Shown here: one piece after another, positions 1 through 8,096 of the stretch
Numbering within the stretch: the first letter of the stretch is position 1
Layout of the letters: each line of letters opens with the position of its first letter
Origin: Danxiaibacter flavus
GTDB taxonomy: Bacteria; Bacteroidota; Bacteroidia; Chitinophagales; Chitinophagaceae
Assembly: GCF_041060425.1 (NCBI RefSeq)
Contig: NZ_JAULBC010000003.1
Span: forward strand, 310,001 to 374,000
Direction of reading: 5' to 3'
Length of the DNA stretch: 64,000 nt
Notes under the pieces: generated by a model
Seen by the model: the letters and a program-made list of their open reading frames with translations, nothing else
The model's database searches: none
Told to the model about the DNA's origin: nothing
Made by a program: the position numbers and the translations under genes

Positions 1-720
1 GATCATTTGAAGATAAAGCTGACGCCGTTGAGGACTCATGTTCAATATATCATGCTCTGACCATCCAAAATGTCTTGCCAGAACATACACTTCCTGCACC
101 ATATTTTTTGCCCAGGCATTTATTTCCGTCCATAGATAGCTTTGGATATCGAAATGAGAAAGCCATTCATGCGCACATGCAGGGCATGTAAGCAGAACAG
201 TTATATCAGCCTGCGCATCTTCTTTGCTGATCCTTTCTTCCAATGCATCTAACACATATCGCGGCAAATCTTCAACAAGGCAGGGTTCGTTATCTCTTTT
301 TATTTCAAGCAGGCATTGCCGCAATAAGATCAATTCATTTTCTTCATCCGTACAACCCTTTTGCACCTGCTTTATATCTGCACTTACAGGAAGACGGAAA
401 CGTAATTCAAAATCGTCGACTTTGATTTGAAAGTCAGAAGTAGCATGTGAATGCTGCAACATAAAATCATTGACATCATTCTCCCATTCAACTTTTTCAC
501 CGCACGATGGGCAGACCGCTGTGTTCAGCAATTTTGATCCGAACATCCACTTGCGAAGCTGCAGCAACCTGGCATCACGCTGACCAATACTTAACGTTGC
601 CGGATTGGTATCATCCTTTGAAGACGCATATTGCAGCAGCGCCAATGACCTGTCCGTTTGCGAATGTTGCAAACCATTTTCCCAAACCTGCAATAATTCA
701 GGAGCTGTAAGTGATCGCAT
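1..720 (-). CDS. Zinc-ribbon baseplate-assembly chaperone-like protein of a contractile injection system (partial, runs off left edge)
   Basis: Reading the reverse complement from an ATG at 720-718 gives an uninterrupted 240-codon frame to the first base of the window, so the 3' end is missing. The product begins MRSLTAPELLQVWENG and contains two CxxC pairs, CPSCGEK near residue 70 and CPACAHEW near residue 180, which together could bind one zinc. A protein of this size with a split zinc ribbon directly after sheath and tube genes resembles what is annotated in bacterial injection systems as T4-type baseplate hub assembly chaperone; that name rests on context and motif, not on alignment. The start lies 10 bases after the tube stop codon, so the two are probably co-transcribed. 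That the gene is real is much surer than its exact role. Confidence 0.7.
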   Translation of the reverse strand, partial: MRSLTAPELLQVWENGLQHSQTDRSLALLQYASSKDDTNPATLSIGQRDARLLQLRKWMFGSKLLNTAVCPSCGEKVEWENDVNDFMLQHSHATSDFQIKVDDFELRFRLPVSADIKQVQKGCTDEENELILLRQCLLEIKRDNEPCLVEDLPRYVLDALEERISKEDAQADITVLLTCPACAHEWLSHFDIQSYLWTEINAWAKNMVQEVYVLARHFGWSEHDILNMSPQRRQLYLQMI

Positions 721-730
721 GATCAGTTAA

Positions 731-1255
731 TCAGGAAGGTTCAGTGAAAGATGGTTCGGAAGGTTCAGTTACCGCGTAGTCTCTTTCCCATCCTTCATTT
801 TCCAGTTTAATGTGCTGTATGGCAACGGCATTGGCATTGGCATCAAGGTCAGACAATGCCTGGAATTCAGATACCCAGCATCTGAAAACGTTATATGCAA
901 TTACCAGCTGGCCTGCTTCATTATACAGCTCAATTGTAATGTCTTTCCGGAAATCCTTGAGTGATGTTTCTGCGCCCAGGCCGGATCCGAAGTTCCAAAC
1001 CTTGTTGGCCCATTTTTCAAACTCAGTGTCGTGAGTAACACCCCGTTCAAGTGTTATTGCATCAAACTCTGTGCGTCCGGGACTTTTGCGGCTGCTGCTG
1101 GGATCGCCACCATCACGGTGTTTTACAACTTCAGTTGTCTTTTTCAACATACTTACTTTGCTTACACCTGCAACGTACCTGCCATCCCACTTAACCCTGA
1201 ACTTAAAATTTTTGTACGGATCAAACCGTTGTGCATTTACTGTAAACTGTGGCAT
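731..1255 (-). CDS. Contractile injection system tail tube protein (gp19/Afp1-like)
   Basis: A 174-residue protein of the size and composition of phage T4 gp19-type tube proteins, also found as the inner tube of extracellular contractile injection systems. Typical features are the N-terminal YKNFKFRVKWDG strand, a central segment with a basic/Ser-rich loop (GGDPSSSRKSPGRTEFD) followed by ITLERGVTHD, and the late strand VSEFQALSDLDANANAVA. Hexamers of such a protein stack into the tube driven through the target envelope. The C-terminal tail (TEPSEPSFTEPS) is a short acidic repeat outside the family core. The gene lies 11 bases after the sheath gene and 10 bases before the next, indicating one operon. 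A T6SS Hcp is less likely, because Hcp lacks this loop and pairs with TssB/C rather than a single large sheath protein. Confidence 0.9.
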   Translation of the reverse strand: MPQFTVNAQRFDPYKNFKFRVKWDGRYVAGVSKVSMLKKTTEVVKHRDGGDPSSSRKSPGRTEFDAITLERGVTHDTEFEKWANKVWNFGSGLGAETSLKDFRKDITIELYNEAGQLVIAYNVFRCWVSEFQALSDLDANANAVAIQHIKLENEGWERDYAVTEPSEPSFTEPS

Positions 1256-1266
1256 AACTTAATTTT

Positions 1267-2865
1267 TTAGGTGTCGATTTGTCCAGCTAGTTGCTGAATT
1301 TTTATAATTACAAATTCGGCTGGTTTCAGTGGTGCAAAAGCTACCAGTATATTTACAATGCCGAGATCAATATCGTTTTGCGTAGTTGTTTCCTTATCAC
1401 ATTTTACCAGGTATGCTTCTTTGGGTGTTTTGCCCTGGAAAGCTCCCTGGCGGAAAAGGTTCTGCATAAAGGCTCCTACGTTAAGTCTTATCTGCGCCCA
1501 CAATGGTTCGTCGTTCGGTTCAAACACCACCCATTTTGTCCCCCTGAATAATGATTCTTCGATAAATAATGCAGTCCTTCTTACGGCAACGTATTTGTAT
1601 TCATCCGCCAACTGATCTGCACCGCGCATGGTTCTGGCACCCCATATCACGCGGCCTATTACCGGGAATGTGCGGAAGCAGTTAATGCCCAGCGGATTTA
1701 ATTGTCCATTCTCTTTATCTGATAAATTTATCTGAAGGCTTTGCACGCCATTCAATGCAACATCAATGCCTGCGGGAGATTTCCACACACCACGATTGGT
1801 GTCCGTTGTAGCCATTAACCCTGCAACAATTCCTGAGGGCGCAAAAAGATCAGGTTGATTCTCTCTTAACGGATCAGCCTTTACAACCAGCGGATAGTAC
1901 AAAGCAGCATTCCTTGCATCAATGCCTGAAACACCAAGTGAACCCAGGTTTTGAATAGGATTGCTTACCGCCTTGTCTACATTTGCACCCCATGCAGCGG
2001 GCGGATCAACGATCAACATCGCTCTTTTTTCCACACATAATTTTACGGCTTTGGAATAAGTTGAGGCAGCGGTATCAACACCCCTTACGGGAGGTGGGAT
2101 GCACAGCAGATTAAACAGGTCTGTTTTCAACAGCGCGTAGATGCCGGTTTTCAGGTTTTCATCGCCCTCATATTCTGCAAAAGTTAATTCATCTCCATCC
2201 GTAACTTCTGATGCGGCAACCGGACTGGTTGTTTCCAACGGGCGAACATTTGGCACAACCCATTTGCCATCACTGTCTTTTATTACGCCAACAACGGTTG
2301 AGTTCTGATCTAATACGCGTGGCAAAAAACGGGAAGAATCTTTCTTAAGTGAAACAAGCAGATATTCCTCCAGCTTTTGATTTTGCTGTGTTTCTTCATT
2401 TTTTTGATAGATCACCAGGTTGAAGAGATCCGGATCAGGTGCAGGTGGCGACAATGGAGAGGCCGTTGGGTCCTGTGTATTATAATTAACTTCAGCAAGA
2501 AGCGAGCTTCCCCACGCACCGGGGCTAGACGCTTCAAGGATCAGCATATCATTTGGAGATGCGGCACCGGTTGGCAAAGCGATCTGCGCCGTCCCTGCAT
2601 TGTTATCAATGCGTACTATTACAGCCTGGCTACCACCATTAAGATAGAAATCCTGAACGGCGTAGCTCATGGTACTTTCTGTCCATAAACCTCCGAACTG
2701 CCGGTCATAATCTGCAAAACTGTTGATAATTGTCGGCTCATCTACCGGCCCCATTAAAGCTCTGCCAATAAACGCCGTTATGGAGGTAGCTACACCTGTA
2801 ATTGTTCGTACGCCACTGGGAATCTCTTCGATATAAACGCCGGGATAAGTTGTTTGTACTGGCAT
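1267..2865 (-). CDS. Contractile injection system tail sheath protein (Afp2-4-like)
   Basis: A 532-residue phage-tail-sheath family protein. It opens with the family hallmark TYPGVYIEEIPSGVRTI, then GVATSITAFIGRALMGP, and a glycine-rich DFYLNGGSQAVIVRI strand near residue 75. The C-terminal domain shows RTMRGADQLADEYKYVAVRR, FVFEPNDEPLWA-type and LVAFAPLKPAEFVIIKIQQ segments, typical of the part that forms the sheath meshwork. The middle (about residues 120-250) is variable, as in extracellular injection systems. The sheath surrounds the tube and powers contraction. Followed after 11 bases by the tube gene. Upstream are 336 bases of repeat-rich leader and then a NusG-type gene. Whether the particle is released, membrane-anchored or a prophage tail cannot be decided because the rest of the locus lies outside the window; no phage head or integrase gene is visible. 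Confidence 0.93.
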   Translation of the reverse strand: MPVQTTYPGVYIEEIPSGVRTITGVATSITAFIGRALMGPVDEPTIINSFADYDRQFGGLWTESTMSYAVQDFYLNGGSQAVIVRIDNNAGTAQIALPTGAASPNDMLILEASSPGAWGSSLLAEVNYNTQDPTASPLSPPAPDPDLFNLVIYQKNEETQQNQKLEEYLLVSLKKDSSRFLPRVLDQNSTVVGVIKDSDGKWVVPNVRPLETTSPVAASEVTDGDELTFAEYEGDENLKTGIYALLKTDLFNLLCIPPPVRGVDTAASTYSKAVKLCVEKRAMLIVDPPAAWGANVDKAVSNPIQNLGSLGVSGIDARNAALYYPLVVKADPLRENQPDLFAPSGIVAGLMATTDTNRGVWKSPAGIDVALNGVQSLQINLSDKENGQLNPLGINCFRTFPVIGRVIWGARTMRGADQLADEYKYVAVRRTALFIEESLFRGTKWVVFEPNDEPLWAQIRLNVGAFMQNLFRQGAFQGKTPKEAYLVKCDKETTTQNDIDLGIVNILVAFAPLKPAEFVIIKIQQLAGQIDT

Positions 2866-3201
2866 AGCTGTAGGTTTTATTTAGTTATGTACGATGTTAG
2901 ATGTACGGTGTATGGTGTTAGATGTACGATGTTAAGATGTTTGATGTTGGTGTGCGATGTACGATGTAGGAAATCGCTGATCGCTGATTTTAGGATGTCT
3001 GATCAAAATGTACGATGTGCGATTTTAGATGCCCGCCCGAACGTTCCGTCGGAACGGGCGGGTACGATGTCAAAAATCGCTGATGTCTGATTTTGGGATT
3101 TCTGATTTGAAATGCAGGCAGCACCTAAATCCTTATGCCTTACGCCTCAAACCTGATACCTGATACCTTAAAGCTCACGACCGATAGCTGATAGCCCACA
3201 G
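2866..3201. repeat. Repeat-rich leader between NusG-type gene and sheath gene
   Basis: This 336-base stretch has no credible gene. It contains many degenerate copies of an 8-9 base word, GTACGATGT and variants (GTACGGTGT, GTGCGATGT), mainly at 2888-2975, 3008-3020 and 3062-3070. At 3031-3062 lies an imperfect hairpin with arms CCCGCCC-bulge-GTTCC and GGAACGGGCGGG. At 3130-3200 are short runs of CTGATACCTGATACC and GATAGCTGATAGC type. The same GTACGATGT word recurs in inverted pairs at 42.8-43.0 kb, so it is a dispersed family. The position, in the 5' leader of the injection operon, may be incidental or may form RNA structure relevant to antitermination. Confidence 0.7.
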
Positions 3202-3717
3202 CTAAACAGCATTTACCTCCAAACAATACGAAGGCATATCAACCAATATATTCCGCTGAAGCAATTCGATCCTTACAAGTATCTTGTTCTTGCCGCGGTG
3301 TTCAATCACTTCACAGGAAAAACCTTTGAACGGGCCTGCGTGAATGTTTACTGTTGCTCCGGGATTAAAATGCCCGGAAAGAACTTCTATATCATCCAGC
3401 TTGTTGGAAATGATCGCCTGAAGTTTATGAATGATTGATTCCTTTATACTGGCTATCTGGTTACCAATTTTTACAAAGTATAACACACCCGGAATTTGCA
3501 GGCTATCAAAATAATGTTGAAGATTTTCCAGCTTAACAAATACATAGGAAGGAAAAAGCGGCATCTGCACGTATTTCTTTTTTGTGGGCCAGATCCTTAA
3601 AATTCTTGTCGTAGGCAGAAAATACTGGAGTTCCATTCCACCAAGTTGTTGCGCTACTTTTTTTTCGTGACGGGACTTCGTATAAATAACGTACCACCCG
3701 GTGCTGAAATCGTGCAT
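3202..3717 (-). CDS. NusG paralogue / UpxY-type transcription antiterminator
   Basis: A specialised NusG-family protein of about 171 residues. The NGN domain starts with GWYVIYTKSRHEKKVAQQL and continues through MPLFPSYVFVKL and IPGVLYFVKIGNQIASI. A C-terminal KOW domain follows with FNPGATVNIHAGPFKGFSC. The ATG at 3717 (MHDFSTGWYVIYTK) is preferred over an in-frame start at 3729, because homologues begin a few residues before the GWY motif. In Bacteroidota, such NusG paralogues (UpxY and relatives) are usually first genes of long surface-polysaccharide operons and let RNA polymerase read through them. Here the next gene, on the same strand, is a contractile-injection sheath gene, which suggests it promotes transcription of that operon. 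This link is inferred from position. Confidence 0.88.
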   Translation of the reverse strand: MHDFSTGWYVIYTKSRHEKKVAQQLGGMELQYFLPTTRILRIWPTKKKYVQMPLFPSYVFVKLENLQHYFDSLQIPGVLYFVKIGNQIASIKESIIHKLQAIISNKLDDIEVLSGHFNPGATVNIHAGPFKGFSCEVIEHRGKNKILVRIELLQRNILVDMPSYCLEVNAV

Positions 3718-3732
3718 AAGGCAAAGCAATTT

Positions 3733-3993
3733 TTAGGTGATGATAAGCCTTCCGCGTTTATCCTGGAACGGAAAGAATGCAGTTTGGTGGTGAGGGAGTA
3801 AAGCTATCGCTACTGCAACGTACTTGCAGCCATCCAAATAGTAAAATAAATTTCGAAAAACAATGCTTATACGAGACTTTAGCGGATCTGTATAAAGCTT
3901 TTGTTGTAATAGGTCTAACGTGTCATTCCATTGTGGGGGAAGAATGATACTTATAACTAAAACTAAACTAATAAAGTTTTTTTTAAAATTCAA
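3733..3993 (-). CDS. Possible small membrane-anchored protein, unrecognised
   Basis: An 86-codon frame directly upstream of the NusG-type gene on the same strand. It starts MNFKKNFISLVLVISIILPP, which looks like a signal peptide or membrane anchor. The rest (ending FFPFQDKRGRLIIT) resembles no family known to me and is rich in residues typical of random translation of AT-rich DNA. It could be a short leader gene of the injection operon or a chance frame. Only its position and hydrophobic N-terminus speak for it. Confidence 0.2.
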   Translation of the reverse strand: MNFKKNFISLVLVISIILPPQWNDTLDLLQQKLYTDPLKSRISIVFRNLFYYLDGCKYVAVAIALLPHHQTAFFPFQDKRGRLIIT

Positions 3994-4237
3994 GTAGCCG
4001 GAGCAGTTTTGTCAAATAATTAATTAGCGTTTGTACTTGCTTATCATGCGATAATGATGGATTTTGCGAAAGAGAATACAAGTAAAGAATGAAGTAAGGA
4101 AGGTTGTATTTTTTGAAAATAATTCGTAGAGATGAAAAGCCCTGCGCCCCACGTTGATGCCTGACGTGACAAAGGATCGAAACTTATTAAGGAGTTTAAT
4201 TAATACCAGGATGTGGATAGTGCTTTCATTTGCGCTC

Positions 4238-4514
4238 GCCCTTACAGGGCTTATTTACATTTAGCTCTCAGAACCACAGGGCGTTGCCCAGTGCTAATGC
4301 CTGCGCCCTTTCAGGGCTTCTTAAATGCAATATTTATCGTGCCTGTTTCATAAAGAATGAGCGCTTTGGAGCAGGTGACCGATATTATATTGCATAATTT
4401 AATGTATGAAACGGCAATTCTCGTGTTACGCACAAGGCTGAAGGCCTTGGAGCATTAGCATGGGGCAACGCCCTATGGACAAAATAACAAATAACCATCA
4501 AGCCCTGAAAGGGC
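4238..4514. repeat. Palindromic repeat cluster (GCCCTTTCAGGGC / GGGCGTTGCCC elements)
   Basis: The 628-base gap 3994-4621 carries no gene but holds a set of short palindromes: GCCCTTACAGGGC at 4238-4250, GGGCGTTGCCC at 4279-4289, GCCCTTTCAGGGC at 4305-4317, GGGGCAACGCCC around 4462-4473 and GCCCTGAAAGGGC at 4502-4514. Flanking words are also shared: GCTAATGC after the GTTGCCC element and its complement GCATTAGC before GGGGCAACG. This shows two units in opposite orientation about 150 bases apart. Such elements resemble REP/MITE-like intergenic repeats; no transposase is present nearby. Confidence 0.7.
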
Positions 4515-4621
4515 GCAAGCAAATTCTCACAATATTGTTTTTAGGTCGTTGTAAATGATATGGATACGTTTTTCTGCTGAAAATCACGCGTCATAATAGG
4601 TTTAGGGTTAAACAGTTCTTT

Positions 4622-4921
4622 TTACTCCTTACAGTATTTACCTATCAAACCTCCGCCATCCAAACATCCATCTTTATCTATTGTAAACACATGGTTCTCT
4701 CCCGCTATTGATATTGTTACTTTGTCTCCATCTTTTTTAAAAGTGCCGGATTGAGTAATACCCATCGCGGATATTTCAACGCCGTTTTTTGAGGTGAAAG
4801 CAATTTTTTCAAGAAATGCATCACCTTTGGCAACATAGGTACCAGACAATCCTTTACACCCTGCGATATATATTATCAGGATTAACAGACAGATAAATAC
4901 GAGTAAATTTATCCTTTTCAT
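4622..4921 (-). CDS. Small lipoprotein, unknown function
   Basis: A 99-residue protein with a lipoprotein signal: a hydrophobic stretch LLVFICLLILIIYIAGC ends in the lipobox IAGC, giving a mature N-terminal cysteine near residue 22. The mature part begins CKGLSGTYVAKGD and alternates charged and aliphatic residues in short strands (FTSKNGVEISAMG, GTFKKDGDKVTISI, HVFTIDKDGCLDGG), suggesting a small beta-barrel or lipocalin-like domain. Two further cysteines near the C-terminus (DGCLDGG and KYCKE) could form a disulfide. It lies 92 bases downstream of the zinc-ribbon membrane protein on the same strand and may share its transcript. No specific function can be assigned. Confidence 0.75.
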   Translation of the reverse strand: MKRINLLVFICLLILIIYIAGCKGLSGTYVAKGDAFLEKIAFTSKNGVEISAMGITQSGTFKKDGDKVTISIAGENHVFTIDKDGCLDGGGLIGKYCKE

Positions 4922-5013
4922 AATCAGAACGACTTGAGGGGTTATGTATGATTTTACAGTGAAACTGACGCATTCGGTTCAAACGCATTATCAGTTTGTA
5001 GCCTGGCTATGTA

Positions 5014-5676
5014 TCATTCTTTCCTTCCAAAATAAAAACTGGCGATTGTTCCGATCAGCGTGACATAAAAACCGAATCCCACCGACATCATGCTCCTTGC
5101 TTCCTTTGCCATTGCTTCTCCAAAGCCAAAAGCATCATTGCCGGCTTTAGGTACAGACGGATTGGCTGTTTTATACAAACCAATGCCGGCATAGATCACA
5201 AGTATCAGCGCGCCCACCAACAATGCCCTCTTATATTTTGCCAGTTGCGGAATGAATTGTGAAGCGATGATCGCAGCGAGACTTAACGGGATAAGGTAAA
5301 GCAGGAAAGGCACCAGTATACTATCAGGAGTCATGTCCAGCATTTTCGACAGTCCGAAACAAGAAAAACTTTGACTTGCAACGAACGCATTTAGTTTAAA
5401 CCATGGCAGAAAACACCCCAGCAATGCCAAAGCTGCAAACAAAATGGATTTGTTCTTTAGTGCTGCGTTAATATCAATTTTTTGAAGCGCACTTGCGTCG
5501 AAAGAAAATGCAGGTGTAGAAAGCGCTGCGTTACACTTTGTACACATGACCTGGTTGGATGCAGTCGGAGAGCCACATGAGGGACAAAAACTTTTTTCGG
5601 TACGTGGATTAACTCCGCATTTGGGGCAGGCGATAGCTTTATCACTTACCTCGTTTCCACAATTTCTGCAATACAT
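5014..5676 (-). CDS. Double zinc-ribbon membrane protein
   Basis: A 220-residue protein with two N-terminal zinc ribbons: CRNCGNEV with CPKCGVNP in residues 3-23, and CPSCGSPT with CTKCNAAL in residues 31-50. Each gives a CxxC...CxxC set. After a linker, about four hydrophobic segments follow (SILFAALALLGCFLPWF, LVPFLLYLIPLSLAAIIA, ALLVGALILVIYAGIGLY, FYVTLIGTIASFYFG), so the protein is probably anchored in the inner membrane with the ribbons in the cytoplasm. The architecture is common in bacteria under the name zinc-ribbon domain-containing protein, and its role is generally unknown. The start ATG at 5676 directly precedes the first ribbon. Downstream on the same strand is the small lipoprotein gene. 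Confidence 0.85.
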   Translation of the reverse strand: MYCRNCGNEVSDKAIACPKCGVNPRTEKSFCPSCGSPTASNQVMCTKCNAALSTPAFSFDASALQKIDINAALKNKSILFAALALLGCFLPWFKLNAFVASQSFSCFGLSKMLDMTPDSILVPFLLYLIPLSLAAIIASQFIPQLAKYKRALLVGALILVIYAGIGLYKTANPSVPKAGNDAFGFGEAMAKEARSMMSVGFGFYVTLIGTIASFYFGRKE

Positions 5677-5878
5677 GATGATTGATTTTAATTGCTTGTT
5701 TTAATTATTGTTGCAACAGGCCGGCGAAGCTTTGTTTCGTGCTTCGCCATCATGCATCAAATGTATTCGCGCAGTCAGCGGATATCAATCTTGATTTATT
5801 TTTTGCGGCTGGTAATTTATTTTTTGATTTAAAATTTTTTTGTGTACTGCGGGCAGACCTGGATGCAAACAAATGCCC

Positions 5879-5965
5879 TGTGGTCCTCTGTGTCTGCTTT
5901 GTGCCCTTTGTGTAACTTTTTTTGTTACACAGAGAAACAGCCGGAGAAAGCACGGAGGACCACAG
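5879..5965. repeat. Long imperfect hairpin of the TTACACAGAG repeat family
   Basis: In the 358-base gap 5677-6034 the left arm (5879-5917) reads CTGTGGTCCTCTGTG and ends TTTGTGTAAC. The right arm (5924-5965) begins GTTACACAGAGAAACAG and ends GAGGACCACAG, its approximate reverse complement, with a short T-rich loop. The same TTACACAGAG/CTCTGTGTAA word recurs at 26.0, 30.7 and 41.0 kb. The frames that cross this gap are products of the repeat and show no protein-like features. Confidence 0.75.
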
Positions 5966-6034
5966 CGCTTGCGCCGAAGATTGTCCATCAGCTGAAGCAA
6001 ACGGCAATGAAACGGAATTGCTGGACAACAATGC

Positions 6035-7999
6035 TTATTTATCCAATACTGTAAATTCAGTTCTCCGGTTCAGTTGATGTTCTTCTTCAGTACAAGGCAC
6101 TCCGTTGCTACACTTGTTTACAAGCCTTGTTTCTCCATATCCTTTAGCAATCAGCCGTTCTGCATCAATCCCATGATCAACAAGATACTTCACAGTAGAT
6201 TCAGCTCTTCTTTGAGAAAGCTTCATATTGTACGCATCAGGTGCGCGTGAGTCTGTGTGTGAAGACATTTCTATTTCCCATGTTGGATTGTCCTTCAAAA
6301 GCTTAACCAGTTTATCCAGTTCTTCCGCAGCGTCGGGACGAATATTCCATTTATCTAAATCGAAGTATATATTTTCCAGTTTAACCGGTTTCTTCACTTC
6401 AATCTTATCCAGGTAAACATCTTTTCTCAGCGTTTGCGATTCTGTGAGCCCTTTTGTCGTAAGTGCAATTCCCGTTACTGTAGTATATTCTGTTTTAACG
6501 GTGCTTAGATCGTAATCTGTTACGCTGTCCAACTTAAATATATAGCGGCCCTGATCGTCTGTAATTGTTTTCAGCGGAGTGTTGGTGATCTTATTTTGCA
6601 GGGTGATCACCGCCTCACGCAACGGCTCATTTGTTTTCCTGTCTCTGACTGTACCTTCCAGGGTAAAAAGAAGCATCTTTGCAACATCAAAGCGGTAAAT
6701 ATCGTCACTGCCTTTTCCTGCCAGCCTGTTGCTGGAAAAGTAAATAACAGAAGTTGATTTAAAGACCGGTGCAAAATCATCTTGCGGACTATTTACCGGC
6801 GCGCCAAGATTAACAACAAGCCACTCTCCGTTAGCGGACTTAACTGCTTTATAAATATCCAGTCCACCCATGCCCGCTCGCCCGTCGCTTGCAAAATAGA
6901 AGTTCCCTGCTTCATCAAAATACGGTGTGCGTTCATTTCCCTCCGTATTGATAGATGGCCCCATGTTCTTAGGTGCCTGCCATTTGCCATCCATATCTTT
7001 CTGTGTATAAAAAATATCGGTACCTCCTTTAATTTCATCACCATGATCGGCAGTGAAATAGAGTGTTTGTCCGTCTGGTGCTATCCATGGATCGCCGACA
7101 GAATATTTAAACACTTCATTATAGGGAAAATTAACCGCCTGCCCCCAGGCTTGCCTGGCCGTATCCCAACCGCTTTTGCGTATTTCAATATTCAAAGTAT
7201 AAGGCTGATCCTTTCCTAAAAAACTGCCCCCTTTTTTCACCAGCGTAGTAACCGCATAGTACATTTCTTTACCATCAGCGGTATAAGTTGCGTTGGCGCT
7301 ATGGTAATCGCCGTTAATTCCTTTGTTTAATAACCTTGCACTCATACTATCCTTCCCATTGCTTTGATAAAGATGCAGGTAGCTGTTTCCTGTCATACCA
7401 TAGTAACGTCTTTTAATATTAGAAGTACTAAAGAATGGCTGGCGTCTGACAGAATCATAGGGTCTGTCTGATGCAAAAATGAATTGATTGTTATAGAATG
7501 CCGTGCCCCAATCTGAATACTGGCTATTCAGCGCCTGCATATTTTCCAGGTTTCCTTTAAGCGGATGCGCCATCCATGTCTGTGCTGAGTCGCAACCTGC
7601 CAACAGGTTTGCCGCACGCTTATCATCATTTTTTTTGCCCAGGTAAGCTTGTAATTGTTGTTTTGCTTCGCTGTATTTGCTGTTGTTCATCAATACCTCA
7701 GCATAATTCAATTCATCCTCAGCAGTATGATTGGGCATGGCTACAACCTTCGCGTACCAGGACTCAGCAAATACGTAATCTTTTGTTTCCGTATAAATCC
7801 CTGCCAGCCCGCGTGCAGCTTCAATCGTGTTCTTCCTTTTATAAGCTTTAGAGTATAGAGGTTTGGCAGCTGTATAATTGAACAGGCTGGCCTGTGTTTC
7901 TGCCTGCTTCAGCACATATTGTGCGTGCAGCTCTCCTCCCGGCATAAACACAGCAACCACAAGTAAAATCAAACTTATCCGTAGAATTAATTTATACAT
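6035..7999 (-). CDS. TPR / beta-propeller / OmpA-domain protein, PorE-like component linked to type IX secretion
   Basis: A 654-residue exported protein whose domain order matches PorE and its paralogues. A signal peptide (to about residue 26, ending GGELHAQ) is followed by TPR-like helices (about 30-135). Then comes a PD40-type propeller with repeated blades such as GDPWIAPDGQTLYFTADHG and YFASDGRAGMGGLDIYK (about 150-440), a carboxypeptidase-regulatory-like domain (about 450-530, LEGTVRDRKTNEPLREAVI), and a C-terminal OmpA peptidoglycan-binding domain (NIYFDLDKWNIRPDAAEEL ... LSQRRAESTVKYLVDHGI). PorE anchors the type IX machinery to peptidoglycan. Paralogues next to PorP/SprF and a large adhesin probably serve that adhesin. 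It is the last gene of the adhesin operon, 97 bases after the PorP/SprF gene, and has no obvious lipobox. Confidence 0.88.
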   Translation of the reverse strand: MYKLILRISLILLVVAVFMPGGELHAQYVLKQAETQASLFNYTAAKPLYSKAYKRKNTIEAARGLAGIYTETKDYVFAESWYAKVVAMPNHTAEDELNYAEVLMNNSKYSEAKQQLQAYLGKKNDDKRAANLLAGCDSAQTWMAHPLKGNLENMQALNSQYSDWGTAFYNNQFIFASDRPYDSVRRQPFFSTSNIKRRYYGMTGNSYLHLYQSNGKDSMSARLLNKGINGDYHSANATYTADGKEMYYAVTTLVKKGGSFLGKDQPYTLNIEIRKSGWDTARQAWGQAVNFPYNEVFKYSVGDPWIAPDGQTLYFTADHGDEIKGGTDIFYTQKDMDGKWQAPKNMGPSINTEGNERTPYFDEAGNFYFASDGRAGMGGLDIYKAVKSANGEWLVVNLGAPVNSPQDDFAPVFKSTSVIYFSSNRLAGKGSDDIYRFDVAKMLLFTLEGTVRDRKTNEPLREAVITLQNKITNTPLKTITDDQGRYIFKLDSVTDYDLSTVKTEYTTVTGIALTTKGLTESQTLRKDVYLDKIEVKKPVKLENIYFDLDKWNIRPDAAEELDKLVKLLKDNPTWEIEMSSHTDSRAPDAYNMKLSQRRAESTVKYLVDHGIDAERLIAKGYGETRLVNKCSNGVPCTEEEHQLNRRTEFTVLDK

Positions 8000-8047
8000 G
8001 AGTGGCGAGGTTTAAGTAATAATGATCACGTAGTGTTTCTTCATTGT

Positions 8048-8084
8048 CAATTATCCCCGCCTGAATGACGCTCAGTCGGGCAGG
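8048..8084 (+). repeat. 36-bp dispersed element, copy 1
   Basis: The sequence begins CAATTATCCCCGCCTGAATG and ends CAGTCGGGCAGG. It occurs again in inverse orientation at 23710-23745 with only a few differences. Here it lies between the OmpA-domain gene and the PorP/SprF gene, so in the adhesin operon's own mRNA. It is partly self-complementary (CCTG..CAGG ends). Its function is unknown. Confidence 0.8.
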
Positions 8085-8096
8085 CGTTATCAATTG

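Noticed and set aside
731..2865. Type VI secretion Hcp/TssBC
   Set aside because: One large sheath protein and a gp19-type tube match extracellular contractile systems or phage tails, not the two-part TssB/TssC sheath and Hcp.
2866..3201. Riboswitch or structured RNA leader
   Set aside because: The hairpin and repeats are of a dispersed family; no known riboswitch core could be recognised.
5750..6031. Frames of 60-93 codons on both strands in the 5.7-6.0 kb gap
   Set aside because: They translate the long TTACACAGAG hairpin; low complexity and no conserved features.
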